A DNA stretch of 64,000 nucleotides from assembly GCF_902686445.1 (NCBI RefSeq), contig NC_062232.1, positions 87,716,932 to 87,780,931 of the forward strand, in the 5' to 3' direction. How positions within the stretch are numbered: position 1 is the first letter of the stretch; the number at the start of each line of letters is the position of its first letter. The position numbers were made by a program, and so were the translations under genes. The notes under the pieces were generated by a model. It had not been told where the DNA came from, searched no databases, and was given only the letters and a program-made list of their open reading frames with translations. This DNA comes from Sciurus carolinensis (Eukaryota; Chordata; Mammalia; Rodentia; Sciuridae). Shown piece after piece: positions 37,161-50,396 of the stretch.

Positions 37161-38690
37161 GCAATCACAGGAAGAGATTTTGCATTTGAATTTCAACAAT
37201 CTAGCCCTGCACCTATAGGCAATAAGAATCTACTTAAGTCACACATAGAAGCTTTCATGTCCTTTATATTGCACTTGAACTGGGAATTGAAATCTCAGAA
37301 ATCAACTTTTTGTTTCAATACTTTCTTCAGCAACATTAAATTTCCAAAAGATACTCAAAACCATATGCATAAACACCCAGATCCTTGCTCCTTACATGTG
37401 GCTAATTAGGGATTTTTGATGGAAATGTTTTGTATTTTTCTATTGCCAAGTCATGTCATGGACTACTAGTACTCTATTACCTGAAAATAGTCACTAGCAT
37501 ATTTAAATCTAATAAGATTAGAGAACCAATTTCAGAAATCCCACAGCCCATTCAGAAAGTTCATCCTTTAAGTTCTATTTCTCTAGAATGGCTCTTAATA
37601 CCAAAATCCTTATTAGTTTCAGTTTTCAGAGAAACAAAACCAAAAGGACTTTGAAGAAGATCTAAATTACCTCTAAATTGCTTTACATTTCAGTTGATTG
37701 GTTTAAATGTCAAAGCAATGAAATATCAAATTCCCATTGATTTACAAACCAATTCTAAAAAGTCATCTAGGGCCAGCAAGGTAGCTAGGTGGTCAAAATA
37801 TTTTAACACAAAATTGTTATGAGTGACTCCATTATTATAATGAAGTTTTCTGATTCTTTATTTTTAATAAACAGTGCATGCATGTGCCTTTAAATTTCCA
37901 AATACAGCACCATGTAGAATGCCCCAAGGCAATACCTTCTACTTTGGCTGGAGGCTTTTGGGTAAAATTGATAAAAAAAATGAATTTTTCCCTAAGTATT
38001 GGTGTTGGTGAGGATAATTTTGAAAATATGCACTTATTTTACCAGAACATATCTCCCAAACTTATATATCCTATCACATGATAATCAATGAAATGACTGA
38101 AAACAACTATTTTAGGGATCATATACTCAATTAAATATTTTAAACAAGAAATTTTAGTATGCTCACTTATTTCTTCATGCTTTGAAATAGTGATGAATAA
38201 AAACAATAGCATCTCTGGTTTTAGGAAGTTTACCTGACACTAACAGGCCATATACTTCTATTGTACATAAGTAATCACTGAACCAAATAAACATTGAAAC
38301 AAAGTTCAAATCCTCTAAGCCCTCTCTAATACTCCTTTATTGAAACTACTGCATTTCCCATGATTACTGTTTATCTTTCCTGCAACAAAGTAATAAACTC
38401 AACTTATTCATCTTCCTAGTGATCTTTGGCTGAAGGGACTTGAAAATGCACTATAAATATATAAGACATGGATTTACAGCTATAATATTTGCCTGTAGGT
38501 AAACATTCTGGCTAGTTTTGGTGGTGTTGAGTTAAAGTTAAACCGAGTTACTCTAATACTTGTTTAAATTCAACAACTGTGAGAATTTGGGGATAAATTA
38601 ACATTAGTTTTCATTTATGATAGATCAGATCACTGTTCCTGGTAAGCAAAATCTGTAAGCAATTAACATCTCTGTGTATTTGTATATAAC
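37161..38690. other. Nothing recognised
   Basis: AT-rich region; frames at 37044-37409 and 37430-37654 show no domain and no codon evidence. Confidence 0.3.
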
Positions 38691-38785
38691 AGAATGAGAA
38701 GGAAAGATAAAGAGAAGGATAGTGAGAAAGGGATGGAGGGAAGAAAGAAAGGGAAATGAAAGTAAGAAAAAGAGAGAGAGAACTT
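38691..38785. repeat. GA-rich low-complexity tract
   Basis: AGAAAG/GGAAG-type purine run; the antisense frame at 38611-38880 is a by-product. Confidence 0.75.
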
Positions 38786-40746
38786 CTTCTGCTTTCTATT
38801 TTACATAGTCTCATTCCAGAAGAGTGGTCTTCAGGAATATCCATTTTGCTGATTATGCTCCCCAAACTCCAGGCACTCAATTATGCCTATTCAGAAAGCC
38901 CATGAAAAGCAGCCTATTAGGATCACTCTTTCCTTAGATGTCTGAGTTTAAATTTATGTATGGGGGTTCTCCTCTGAGATACATACACACAGGAAGCCCC
39001 CCCTTCTGAGAAACATGATTCTATGATTTGTGCTTTTTTTCCTTGAGCCCCTTTAGGAGCCACCACTAGCAGGACACTCTCCTTTCTTTAGAGGTCTGAC
39101 CCTTAATTCTGAGGAGCTATTCTCTACTCCTATGGGTTCTCAGAATACCCAGGTTTTCCTTGATTTGCTGGCTCCAGGAATGTGAGTTCCATCTTGTTCC
39201 ATCTTTGTCTATGACGTCAGTCTTTCATTTATGTCTTTTTGGACTTTCCAAACTTCTTTAACCAACCCTCTCTACTAAATCCCCACTTATACTAACCTTG
39301 TGTGTGTGGTTTTTTTTTTTTTTTTTTCCTTTAGAGCACTACTCTGACTGATGCACTTATGTTTCTGGGGGGATTTTGCCTAATATACTCCTTAGTTTTT
39401 CCTTTGGTGGCTGTCAGATCTCTTCTTGGCCCATGGTTTTTCATGGTCACCTCTTGAACTTTCTGCTTGATTTTTTCGAATATCATTATTTCCTCTTCAA
39501 TCTCTCTCACCTATCCTTTACACTGTGTCCTGTAAATTTCCTTGTCATCTTTTACATTTTCATGGGATTTTTCCTGCTCCATTATTATTGGTCCAAGTTC
39601 TATTTTTCTATCATTCATATTTTTGTCTTTCACTCTGTCAAATCCGATATTTGAGAATTCTCAATTTTTACATTTAACTTTTCAATAAATTTCATTTAGT
39701 GTTGAATTTGTCACTATCCCTTAAATTAATATTTTAAAGTAATCTTTTAATTCAACCTATATTCTTAGATATACGTGGTTTCTTGGTGAATAGTTTCTTC
39801 GATTAATATTAACTATTCCCTATGTGCTTTTCAATGGTATCCCTCTTTAATATTACATTAATATTGACCCACTGATCAAATTTCAAAATATATTCTCAAC
39901 ATTTACACTTCATATATCTCTTTATGGTTTTTCGGAAGGTCTAAATTAGATGAATAATTAAAATAGAAATATGTTCTCTTGATTAAATTTTACATTATGA
40001 CTGTAACACTACAGTTGACTCTCATCATTGGATCATCTGACTATCCTCCTTTCCTTTTACTGACTTCAGATCAATTCATTTTATTAGTTTCACATATGTG
40101 TTCAACACCATTTTTCTAATGGAAATGGATATGTCTTATGTCCTCAGAGAAACAAAGGATTGTATCTGTATGGTATTTTACATCAATGATATCATTATTC
40201 TCTTTGGTGTATAACCTGATTTTTATATCTGGTTATTTTTCTTTTTATGTTAATATAATAAGATTCATCACATTTGTTCACTTGATTCTTCATATTCCAT
40301 TCCAGATACTTCTATTCCCTAGAATGGCACATTTTTAACAGCAGTTTTCATTGTGCTTTGTCTTAAAAATAATGCAATCTATAATCTTGTGACAATAATC
40401 TTGAGCACAACACAGAGCACAATAGATGCTAGAAGAATTACACACTCAGCTCATACCTCAAATTTTCCCATTACATAGAACCTTCCTCTAGAAAGAAGTG
40501 CCATTTTCTAAGCTCCAAAACCTATGCTTGAGTCATTTACAACATCAGGAGTTTTATGATGTTTCCAGTCTCTCAGGTTATAGAGAAAGGAAGGGATAAA
40601 AGAAAATAATAAAAAGAACATTGGTCTGTCAATTCAGGGACTAATTTTGAGTTTTATGCAAAGAACTGTTAAAGTGACTGTTAAATCAAGAGGATTTTCT
40701 GGGGTGTTCAAAAACCAACCAACCAACAACAACAACAAAAAAAACC
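38786..40746. other. Unassigned region with one perfect CRE
   Basis: 38.9-39.3 kb is less AT-rich than its flanks and contains the palindrome TGACGTCA at 39212-39219. A T-run is at 39311-39328. No gene or named repeat was identified. Confidence 0.3.
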
Positions 40747-41126
40747 TGTGTAAATTATTGGCATGAGATATGCTATTTTGCTGCTGCCATTATTCTGTTT
40801 CCCCCACACCACTTCACATCCCAGATTGTTAGCCCATGAACTTCCTAGTCAGTCATTGGTCCATTGTTATTAGCCCAGGAAATTCCACTACATAACAATA
40901 GCTCCCCCCGCCATTTGCCATTTCTCTCTCACTCACTCTTACTCTCACTCTAGCTCACTCTCTTTTTCTTTCTCTTTCTCTCTCTCTCTCTCATTCTCAC
41001 TCTCACTCCCTCTCTCTCTCTCATACTCTCTCTCTCTCTCTCACCCTGTGGGCAGACACTCTGCCTGTCCACTTAATAAAATCTCTTGTGTGAGTTCCAG
41101 CATCTGGAGTGGTTTCTGGGTGCTTT
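40747..41126 (+). mobile_element. Probable solo LTR with a CT-rich core
   Basis: Starts TGTGTAAATT, carries a long CT-rich block (about 40925-41043) and a terminal AATAAAATCTCTTGTGTGAG segment (AATAAA at 41075) typical of retroviral LTR R/U5. The 3' border is approximate and no target duplication was found. Confidence 0.5.
40925..41043. repeat. (CT)n-rich simple repeat
   Basis: Imperfect CTCTCT/CACTCT array in the U3/R part of the probable LTR. Confidence 0.9.
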
Positions 41127-41985
41127 CATAAATGATACCATAAAGAAGAGACTAGGGAACAGAACAGTCATACTGAAATTAAACGAGCTAGCAAGTGGCA
41201 GAGTTGTGACTCAAACCCACATCATCTGGATAGCTCTCTGGTTAGAAAATACAACTGTGAATGACTCCAATATGAGATTCAGATAAAATACTTTACACTC
41301 AATTAAAACAATTTCAAATATACAATATTTTATTTTAAGCATATCTTGTACAATATATGTTGTGTATTTGAAAGTCAAATTTAACAGGGTGTCCTGTAAT
41401 TTTATTTACTAAATTCAGCAGTTCTATCAATATTTATCTTTTTTGATTAACTCTAAAGTCCAGAATATGTGTCTTGATTTCCTCCTCCATTTTCTCTTCA
41501 TTGCAAAGAATGTCGAAACCATTCGCTCAGTTTGTATAAAGGCATATTTCTGGAATTACCTGGCACATACCCTATGGATCACAAGAGGTTTTATATGTGT
41601 TCTTGCTTTTGAGTCCCCCAAACAACCAGAGTAGTGGCTTCTATGTTTGTTGATAAGAAATAGAGCTGTGTCTCTAGAGTAGCTCTATCTCTCTAACCAT
41701 GTATTTATTATACAAAATGGATATGTGCGTCCCTATTCTGCTGATAAGCTTTTGTGGTCATTATCATGTACCTAAATTTTTTAAATGAATCATAACATAG
41801 CATGTATGTAAAACACTTGTCTGTAAATCGATTATATATGGTACTCTACTTCACCACTGCCTAGGGAAGAGCACAATCCCTAAAATGACAGCCTCATATT
41901 TATCTTCTCTCCTGTACCAGTGCACTATAGAGGGGTTTATATATTCGTTTATGAATATTTAATTTACAAATAAAAATTATATACA
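41127..41985. other. Nothing recognised
   Basis: AT-rich spacer; only short frames. Confidence 0.3.
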
Positions 41986-42345
41986 TATATATTTATTTAA
42001 GGTATAAAAGATGGTGAATTGATATGCATGTTGTAATGATTGCCACAATCAAACTAACACAACCATCACCACCCATGCCATGATTTGATCCCCAGAATTT
42101 GTTCATCCAATTTATAGTGTTGTATCTTTTGAACAATGACTTACCATTTATTTCCCCCATCCCCAATACCCTGTTAACCACCATTCTAATCTTTGCTTCT
42201 ATAAGTTCAATTTCTTTTATGCCTTAGATTTCACAGAAAATTGAAATCATACAATATTTGACTTTCTGTGTCTGGCTTATTTCACTTAGCATATGGTTCA
42301 AGTTGTTTTCCATGGTTCTTGGTACAATGAGTGATTGTTGATAAA
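41986..42345 (-). mobile_element. Old L1 3'-UTR/ORF2-end fragment, antisense
   Basis: Typical antisense L1M 3' region (CAATACCCTGTTAACCACCA, then CTGGCTTATTTCACTTAGCA). Confidence 0.75.
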
Positions 42346-45300
42346 ATCCTGGAAATTTCGAACATTATGTTAGGAGGTTCTTAATCATACATAAATGTTC
42401 CATGTCAACAAACCATCACCCTATTAGGTCTAACTTGTACATACTAGACAATTTTATGACCTTTAAATTCAGTGTTCAGAGGTTGGGTCAGTGCTATTCT
42501 GATTGGCTTTGTTCTGGTTCTGCTAGTCTCCCACTTGTGCATGCAGGCACCACCTGTGTGTCCAGTGCAATTGGGTGAGCTCATGAAAAAGTAGGACCTG
42601 GCTGATGCAGTGAAGGACTGACTTGTCACTGCTCCATGCATGGACCATAGAATGGAGTCCTGGCTAGACCCTGCTAACTATGCTGTGATGGTGGATCAGA
42701 CCACTACTGCTCTGGTTGTTGGGAAGTGTAGATCTCCCCTCTACATCTTTGCTAGGCATCATTTTTTTTCAGTTCCTTGATCTAGAAATAACATGTTTTT
42801 CTTGTTTTCTTTTTTTTTTTTTTTTTTCTATAGCTATTGGAGCTTCCTGCTTAGAGGACTTTTTGATATAGGCATGATTATACAAGAGATAAAAAAGAAA
42901 GCCCAATGGACTCACAGTGAAATCTTTCCTCAAGTTCTCAGTTCCCTGGCCTGTCAACTTCATCCTTTACCCTGATGGTCCTTTCTTAATTCTCAAATTA
43001 TTCCTATGATATTTAGGGTGAAGGAGAAAGAAAAATTAATCTCCATTATTTTTTTCTGGAACTAGAAGTCAGTGTATCTTTCTTATAATCACTGTTTTCA
43101 TGCTTCTATCTTCATAAATATTTGTCCAAAAATTTACCAGTGTCCTTAGCACAGGCAGCTCTGCAGTAGCTGGTTCCCTAATCCTCCATCTGGAAGATTG
43201 ATATTCACAAATATTCTCCTCCTGTCATTCTAAAATTATTAAACGTCCATGGATATGGTGTTATTACAGTTCTTGGGACTGTTCTAATAAAGTAGGTCCA
43301 TTATCAACAAATATCTTGGTGGAGGAAAAATCTCATTCTCAGATATTATTCAGGATCTGTGTCTTTAGCATTGTTTTTATGTCCAAATTCTAACATTATT
43401 TTTGTTCTGTCTCATTCATTCATTTGGTTTTAACATGGTGAGTCACAGGTGAATCACTGAGCTATGATGCAAATCTATGACTCAGGATGAATTTAATGTG
43501 CAATAGATAGAAATTGTTAACCTTGTGAGCCACACTGTCTGGAGCTATTGAGTGTTTGCCTAGCTTTGGGACAGGTTTTGAAATGTATTGATTTTGATAT
43601 CCCTTTCAGCACAAGCATCTGTTACTTAGAATCTATGGTGGTCCTAAACATAGACAGAGGACAGATTTGATGTGTCTGACAGGAAACCCACAATGATTAA
43701 CTATCCTTTTCTTTCACTTAAATCCATTGTTTCAAAAATCCTGTTTTTTTTTTTACTCTGATGATTTTTTTTTTGGAAATTGATGGTATAATCTCTTGTA
43801 ATATGATATTCATTTATTCATTCATTGCATCGATTCTGAGGATGAATTTGTACTTCCCAGTTTCTGTGGAAAGCTAATGTAAAACTTATTGTTATGCTGA
43901 TATTCTGGTTTCTATGACAACTGGGTTATGCTCCCTAATGGCCAGAGGTAAAAATAGATTGCAAGGATATTTACAAGCATCTATAACAAGCCTATCAGCG
44001 GTCTATCATCATTATGACTGTTTTTGTGTGTGTTTCTTTCTGTTTGAAGCAGTGAAATATTTTATTGGAAAAGCTGGTTCTGATCTCTGTAACTTGAGAG
44101 ATACTGTCAACTATTCACAAAGGGAGATGTAAGTAGCTGAGTCACCAGTTACTTATTTAATTCCCTTGTTTCTGTGTTCTAAAATAGCCCAACATCTGTG
44201 CAGGGAGAGCCTCATTAGCCTTTGGTACTTGCAATTGGATTCTCTTGGTGGACACAGAATCAAATTTGGAAAAAATAAAGAGTTCTAAGTTAAATTTATT
44301 ATTTTATAAATGTTTAAAATATTTTTAATTTTAATATTATATATTAAAATTATCATGAAAAAAATAGTTGTTATTTTGAAAACAATGGAATTTTTGTGAA
44401 GACCCAAATTCCCTCTAAATTATACTAACAGTAAATGCCAAAATAATCAGTTATCAAAAGTTCTTTTTAATTAGAGCAGGTAATTCTAAAACTTATTTTG
44501 TGTCCTGAAGGTTCCAGAAGAGCCAAAACATTTGTATTATGTAAGGAGAAGCAAAATTTTGTCTCGATTCTCTTAGAGTTTTCAGCTGGTAATGATAATT
44601 AAATTGACACAAAACAGATGAAAATTGGAAAAGCATAAAAATATGTTTTTTTGTGAAAAGAGAGCCCTTATATGGAAATGAAGAACCAAAGAAACAACAA
44701 AACCTAAATGCTTTTTATACTAGGTTGAGAGAGGTGGTTGGAGGAAATTAAATTATGTGGGGAGGCTAAAGGAAGATAAGAATTATTTTAGCAAGTTCGG
44801 TTTGTACAGAATTCTTTCAACTGTGACTCTCTGTTGAAGAATGTTCCTTTTTTTCTGGTATAGGGAGGGTATCTTTTAATTTTCTGTTTTCAGAAAGAAG
44901 AGATTCAAATGCCCCTCTTGCACCTGCTGTTTCCCAAGTGTATTCAGCTCAAAAAATAGCTCTTATTTGCCATAGTCGCATATTTTGGGGTGACATATTC
45001 TGCCATCCTTCAATTATATATGACCAATATGAGCTGCCCATTTATTACAAAAAAATCTTTTTACTCAATGCTGTTTAGAAATTCACCATTTAGGATCCTT
45101 TAAATTTCCAAAGGGCACATAGTACGAGAAGCTTTAAGTAAATAGCTTGTAATTAGAGTGATGTGGATGTGGAATAAAAGTGACAAAAATTCAAATTTTA
45201 GTCTATAGGTGTTTCTGTTCATGTGGATCATTTTAGGAAATAAGTGGTTATTTGGAAATCCATATGTCAGATTTCTTTTCCTTGGGATATATGTTAATTA

Positions 45301-45389
45301 ACCACTTAGATAAGGGGTTATCAGAATATAGGTCCCAAATTAATAATTCTATAGAGCATGGCTATCATTTGGATAACTTAAAAGTACTT
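42346..45389. other. Unassigned, no gene seen
   Basis: A T-run is at 42810-42828. 42.45-42.75 kb is more GC-rich and may be an old transposon piece that I cannot name. The remainder is AT-rich with short frames only. Confidence 0.3.
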
Positions 45390-45600
45390 CTTTTAAAAAT
45401 TTTTATTGGTACATTATAATTATACATAATAGTGGGATTCATTTTTACATATTCATAATGCTCATAATTTAATCTGGTAAATTTTATCCTCAGGACACCC
45501 TCCTTCCCACTGACCCCGTTCCTCTAATCTACTCATCTCTCTTCCATTGAAAACTATTTCTTGATTAGTGATTATATTTCATCCTTTCAGCAAAGGTAGA
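45390..45600 (-). mobile_element. Probable L1 3'-end fragment, antisense
   Basis: TTTTTATTGGTACATTATAA followed by a pyrimidine-rich stretch (CACCCTCCTTCCCACTGACC), the usual antisense layout of rodent L1 3' UTRs. Confidence 0.5.
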
Positions 45601-46214
45601 AGATGGAATACTATTTTTGTTAAAACTATGGGAATAAAAACCTCCTAAGTTTGAAAACTTGTTCTTTATCATCCTTATAAAATATAATTTACGGGGCATT
45701 GATTGTGCAAGATAAATATTTGCTCTTTATATTAATTCAAATTTGTATTTAAGAATTATGGTAAATTTTAGAAGATTTGGATCAGAGAAAATGATACTAT
45801 TTTAATACTCGTATAATGTCAAAGACCTCTGAGATTTTGAATCTACTTTAATGTAGGTTAGGTATTGTTTAGTGTCACAAACTAATGGTAAAAGATAATA
45901 TGAGAACGAGAAAGAAGGAGAAGGAATCGAGAATCAAGTGAGGTAGCTATGGTTATAGAAAATGAAATAAAATATCTCTAAGTATATACAAACTTGGTAG
46001 TAAAGAATATATTTAAGAGACCACTGAGTGATGTAACAGTACATTTGGACATTTTTTCATTTAAGATATTTTCCTAATATTTGTTTACATTAATCATGAA
46101 ACATTAAATTTATAAATCACTGAAATTTATAAATCAAGGGTATACAAACAATACATAATCAACATTATTCATACTAAGATACATACAGATGAAGCCAGAA
46201 TTGGGGATAGGCAG
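45601..46214. other. Nothing recognised
   Basis: AT-rich spacer before the LTR. Confidence 0.3.
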
Positions 46215-46218
46215 TTAG

Positions 46219-46701
46219 TGTAGAAATAGGGGATCAGGTCAAATAGAGGAAATGGAGGCCATGAAAGCCATTTGCCTCTGGAAGCTGGAGACTGCCCCTG
46301 GGAGAATGGAATGTCAAGGATCTCCGGAGCCCATTGATGACCAATTTACCTGCCCTTATCAAGGACTGCAAGCAATGAGCTGTTAATAAATGCCCCCTGG
46401 GCCCGTGCCTGCCTGAATCACTTTGGCCCTCCCGCTGCCCATGGCTTCTCACTTTATCCATCTCACCTGCAAAACCAGGCCTAGTCACTTAGGCAGGAAG
46501 GAGAGATAAGGGGGGAGAGAACTAGAGAACAAAAGAGAATTTAACCTATAAAAGATGTACGGTGTGCTCACTTCTTGGAACTTTAGAACATCAACCATGG
46601 CCCCCTTCTTCCTGCCGGGAGAAGTCTGTATTATTACCTTTAAATAAAACCTGCTTAATATGCTTGCCTTGGTGTGCTTCTCTAGTGTTCAAACTTCAAC
46701 A
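46219..46701 (+). mobile_element. Solo LTR, ERV1-like, with 4-base target duplication
   Basis: Begins TGTAGAAATAGG and ends CTTCAACA. Perfect TTAG duplications stand at 46215-46218 and 46702-46705; a 4-base duplication is typical of gammaretrovirus-like ERV1. A TATA box (TATAAAA, 46547) and poly(A) signal (AATAAA, 46643) followed by a GT-rich stretch define U3-R-U5. It is much more GC-rich than its flanks, suggesting a fairly recent insertion. Confidence 0.82.
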
Positions 46702-46846
46702 TTAGAGGAAGCAGAACTCGTATCACAGATATAAACAATAAAGTCATGTAATGTGCTACAATTTTTTTAAATAAAGACTTTTAGTCATAGAAATAAATCT
46801 ATGAAAAGAACAAAATTTTGGAAGTGTATAATCACATTGTCTCTTT

Positions 46847-47013
46847 CTAAATTGTATTTTATTTATTTTTATTCATTGTACACAAATGGGGTATAACTTT
46901 CATTTCTCTGGTTGTACATGAAGTAGCATCACACCGTTTGTGTAATCATACATGTACATAGGGTAATGATGTTTGTCTCATTCCAGCACCTTTCCTAAAC
47001 TCCAACCCCTCCC
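46847..47013 (-). mobile_element. Short 5'-truncated L1 3' end, antisense
   Basis: About 165 bases of L1 3' UTR with duplications CACATTGTCTCTTT at 46833-46846 and 47014-47027. Confidence 0.88.
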
Positions 47014-47088
47014 CACATTGTCTCTTTTTTAGCATTTCTAATGTGCATTCACAGGGTAAAAACAAAATGACCTTAAAATAGTATAACT

Positions 47089-47296
47089 GCTGGCACAGTG
47101 GCACACTTCTGGAACTCCATAGCTCAGGAGGCTGAGGCAAAAGGATCAAAAGTTCAAAGCCAGCCTGAGCAACTCAGTGAGGCCCTAAGCAACTTAATGA
47201 GACCCTGTATCAAAATAAAAAGTGAAAAAAGCCTGGGGATGTGGTTCAGTGGTTAAGCACCCCTGAATTAAATCAATGGTGCCACAAAACAAATAT
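47089..47296 (+). mobile_element. B1-ID composite SINE
   Basis: Both halves present; perfect duplication AAAATAGTATAACT at 47075-47088 and 47297-47310, minus-one tolerance on the last base. Confidence 0.92.
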
Positions 47297-47310
47297 AAAA
47301 ATAGTATAAC

Positions 47311-47928
47311 TTGCCCTTTTACAAAACACACACTTGCACACTTGTACATTCACACACGCACACAAACACACAAGTTTACATTTAATTGGGAGTAGAATAT
47401 TACTGTTGCTGGTTATCTTTCTGTGGTTGGCTACCCACCAACTGCCATGAGTGTTTTCCCTACCATCATGCTGTGTAGACAAATAGTTTGCCTTGTATAT
47501 GCATTTATCTCTATCTATATACTTTCATAGAAGAGAGAAAGAAGATAATTTTCTCTTAAAAATTGATGTTTGGTATATGAGATGAACACATGTATAAGCA
47601 TATACTTTGAAATACTATGCCTGATTAGTAATTTCATGATGAAGCAATACAGAGTAATATCAAAATGTATGAAGAAAATTTTAAAAAGGCATTAAATGAT
47701 CTCTTGTCTAAAAAATAAAATCAAGAAAAAAATCATCATATTTCACACATATTTATACTTTCTTATCTTTTCCCAAATGTGGTAGTTTTTGTGGATTCAA
47801 TTAAGAGTATATACAGACCTAGGGCATGTAGTTGCTTGGAAATCCAGGATTTTTTTTTCACAATAATTTATATGTTCTAGATTTAAAACTGATCTAAATT
47901 TTCTACATTTAAAAACAATAAGATTAAG
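47311..47928. other. CA-rich patch, then nothing recognised
   Basis: 47320-47375 is an imperfect CA-rich simple repeat. The rest is AT-rich without identifiable features. Confidence 0.4.
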
Positions 47929-48575
47929 ACCTCTGTGTTGGGATGCACACCTGTAATCCTAGCAACTCAGGAGGTTGAGGCAGGAGGATCACGAGTTCAA
48001 AACCAGGCTCAGTAACTCAGAGAGGTTAAGCAACTTAACAAGATGCAGTATCAAAGTAAAAATAAAAATGACTGGGGATGTAGCTTAGTGGTTTTTGTGG
48101 TTTGGATATGAGGTGTTCCCCAAAAGCTCATGTGTGAGAAAATGCAATAAGGTTTAGAGGAGAAATGATTGGGTTATGAGAGCCTTAAGTCAATCAGTGA
48201 ATTAGTCCACTAATTTGATTAACTCAGTGGTAACTAAAGGTCGGTAGGGTGTGGCTGAAGGAGGTGGGTCATTGGTAGAGTGCCTTTGGGATATATATTT
48301 TGTATCTGGTAAGTGGAGTCTCTCTGCTGTCTAGTCATCATGTGAACTGCTTTCCGCCACACTCTTACTCCATTGATGTTCTGCCTCACCTTGAGCTCTG
48401 AGTAATGGAGCATGCTCTTCATTGATGAAGACCTCATAAAACATGAGCCCTCAAATACACTTTCCCTCTACAATTGTTCTGGTCAGGTCTTTTAGTCATT
48501 GCAGTGAAAAGCTGACTAAAACAGCAGTATTGCACCCCTGGGTTCAATCCCCAGTACCTAAAATGCAGAAAAATA
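47929..48575 (+). mobile_element. B1-ID composite SINE split by a MaLR LTR
   Basis: The B1 half and the start of the ID half (47929-48092, ending in GGGGATGTAGCTTAGTGGT) continue after the LTR at 48524 with the remaining ID half (GCACCCCTGGGTTCAATCCC). Confidence 0.9.
48093..48523 (+). mobile_element. MaLR-type LTR inserted in the SINE
   Basis: Begins TTTTGTGGTTTGGATATG and ends GCTGACTAAAACA, as in the other two copies. The flanking pentamers GTGGT and GCAGT match at three of five positions, consistent with a decayed 5-base duplication. Confidence 0.85.
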
Positions 48576-48639
48576 AAGACTGAAATGTAGTGACATAATA
48601 ATTTTAAGTAAAATAATGAGGCACAGGTAGTCAACATTT

Positions 48640-49425
48640 ATTTTTATTTATTTTTAATGTTTTATTCATTCTAATTAGTAATACATGACAGCAGAATGCA
48701 TTTTGATGCATTGTGCAGAAATGAAGCACAACTTCTTGTTCCTCTGGATGTAGAGTTACACAGGTCATGCAATCATACAAATACATAGGGTAATAATGTC
48801 ATTTCACCATCCTTCCCTCTTCACATCCCCTCTCTTCCCCTTACTCCCCTCTATCCAATCCAAAGTTCCTCCATTTTTCCTTAGCCCATCCCCCATTATG
48901 AATGAGCACCTGCATATCAGAGAGAATATTCAGCCTTTGGTTGGATTGGCTTATTTCACTTAGCATAATATTTCTCAGTTCCATCCATGTACCTGCAAAT
49001 GGCATAATTTCATTCTTCTTTAAGCCTGAGTAATACTATATTGTGTATATGTACCACATTTTCTTTACCCCTTCATCTGCTGAAGGGCATCTAGGTTGGT
49101 TCCATAGTTTAGCTATTGTGAATTGACCTGCTGTAAACATTGAAGTGATTGTGTCACTGTAGTATGCTGATTTTAAGTCCTCTGGATAAAAACTGAAGAG
49201 TGGGATTTCTGGGTCAAATGGTGGTTCCATTCCAAGTTTTCTGAAGAATCACCATCCTGCTTTCCAGAGTGTTTGCACCAATTTGCAGTTCCACCATCAA
49301 TGTACCAGTGTACTGTTTTCCCCACATCCTTGGCAACACTTATTATTGCTTGTATTCTTGAAAACTGCCAGTTTCACTGGAGCGACATGAAATCTTAGAG
49401 TGCTTTTGATGCATTTCTCTAAGTA
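48640..49425 (-). mobile_element. 5'-truncated L1 (rodent), antisense
   Basis: Reads from the L1 3' terminus (CTAATTAGTAATACATGACA) through the 3' UTR into the ORF2 C-terminus (minus frame 49036-49230). No intact frame. Confidence 0.88.
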
Positions 49426-49508
49426 ATCAAAGATTTATGACAAAATAAGAAGTGATGAAACTGAGAGAAAAAAAGTGCCAGATTTGGTTATACAGAAAAG
49501 GAGACATG

Positions 49509-49640
49509 GGCTGGAGTTGTGCCTCAGGGGTAGAGCACTTGCTTTGCATGGTGGGGCATGGGGTTCAAGCCTAAGCACCACATAAATAAAATAAACAAAA
49601 TAAAGATGTTGTGTACATGCACAACTACAAAAAAAAAAGA
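49509..49640 (+). mobile_element. ID SINE with the long sciurid-type tail
   Basis: tRNA-like body GGGCTGGAGTTGTGCCTCAG...AGCACCACATAAATAAA, then the characteristic A-rich tail containing AAAGATGTTGTGTACATGCA and a final A-run. Confidence 0.92.
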
Positions 49641-50396
49641 AAGGAAAACTACTCCTGATCTGAGTTTTCCACTTCATACCCGTGTGATCTTCAGCAAGAG
49701 CACAAGTTCCTTCTAAGCATTTAGTCAGAATAGAGATAATCTCCAGCTTGAAAATTTTGCCAATTAAAATGACTAAAATTGAAGAATGCCTTTCACAATT
49801 ATTTTCTTTGAGTATCATTGATAAAGGTGTCAATCATATATTCTCTGTCCACTGACTACAGACCACCTATCAGCATAACACTATACACGCTGAATTCCTG
49901 CCCTCAAGAAATGATCCCACGAGAGTCCCAAGTACTATTATTACCTAGGGGAATTTGAGGAGCAGCAAGTCTCTTTCCAGGGCCTCTTTTGTCAGGCCTG
50001 GACAAACATGAGTTTTAATTCTTCTTTGGTTCTGACAAATCATATGCCACAAATTAAAGAGTTCCTTTCACATTTGTGTTCTTTGATTATTGCTAAAGGA
50101 GGTATCATTTCACATATTCACTGGCAATTGCCTTTTCATTTCCTATCATTGAATTGTGGTTGCATAATAAATCTCATTTCTCTTCCCCATGCATCTGGTG
50201 GGAAAGTTTAGAAAAGTACCTATCTGCTGGCAATTTAAATGCTGAAAAATAGAGGTCATAATGCTTACTCTGAAATCCGATGCTCCCGGACCAGCTGTGG
50301 CTCCCTATGGCTTGGTATTACCTTGAAGTTTTGATGCTGCTATTTATCCTTCACATTCCAAATAAAACACAGTGCAATTTTGTTTCCTCCTACCAG

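Noticed and set aside
40925..41043. CRISPR-like or satellite array
   Set aside because: It is a simple CT repeat in a probable LTR; there are no spaced direct repeats.
46234..46488. 84-codon minus-strand frame
   Set aside because: It lies entirely inside the solo LTR and is antisense to it.
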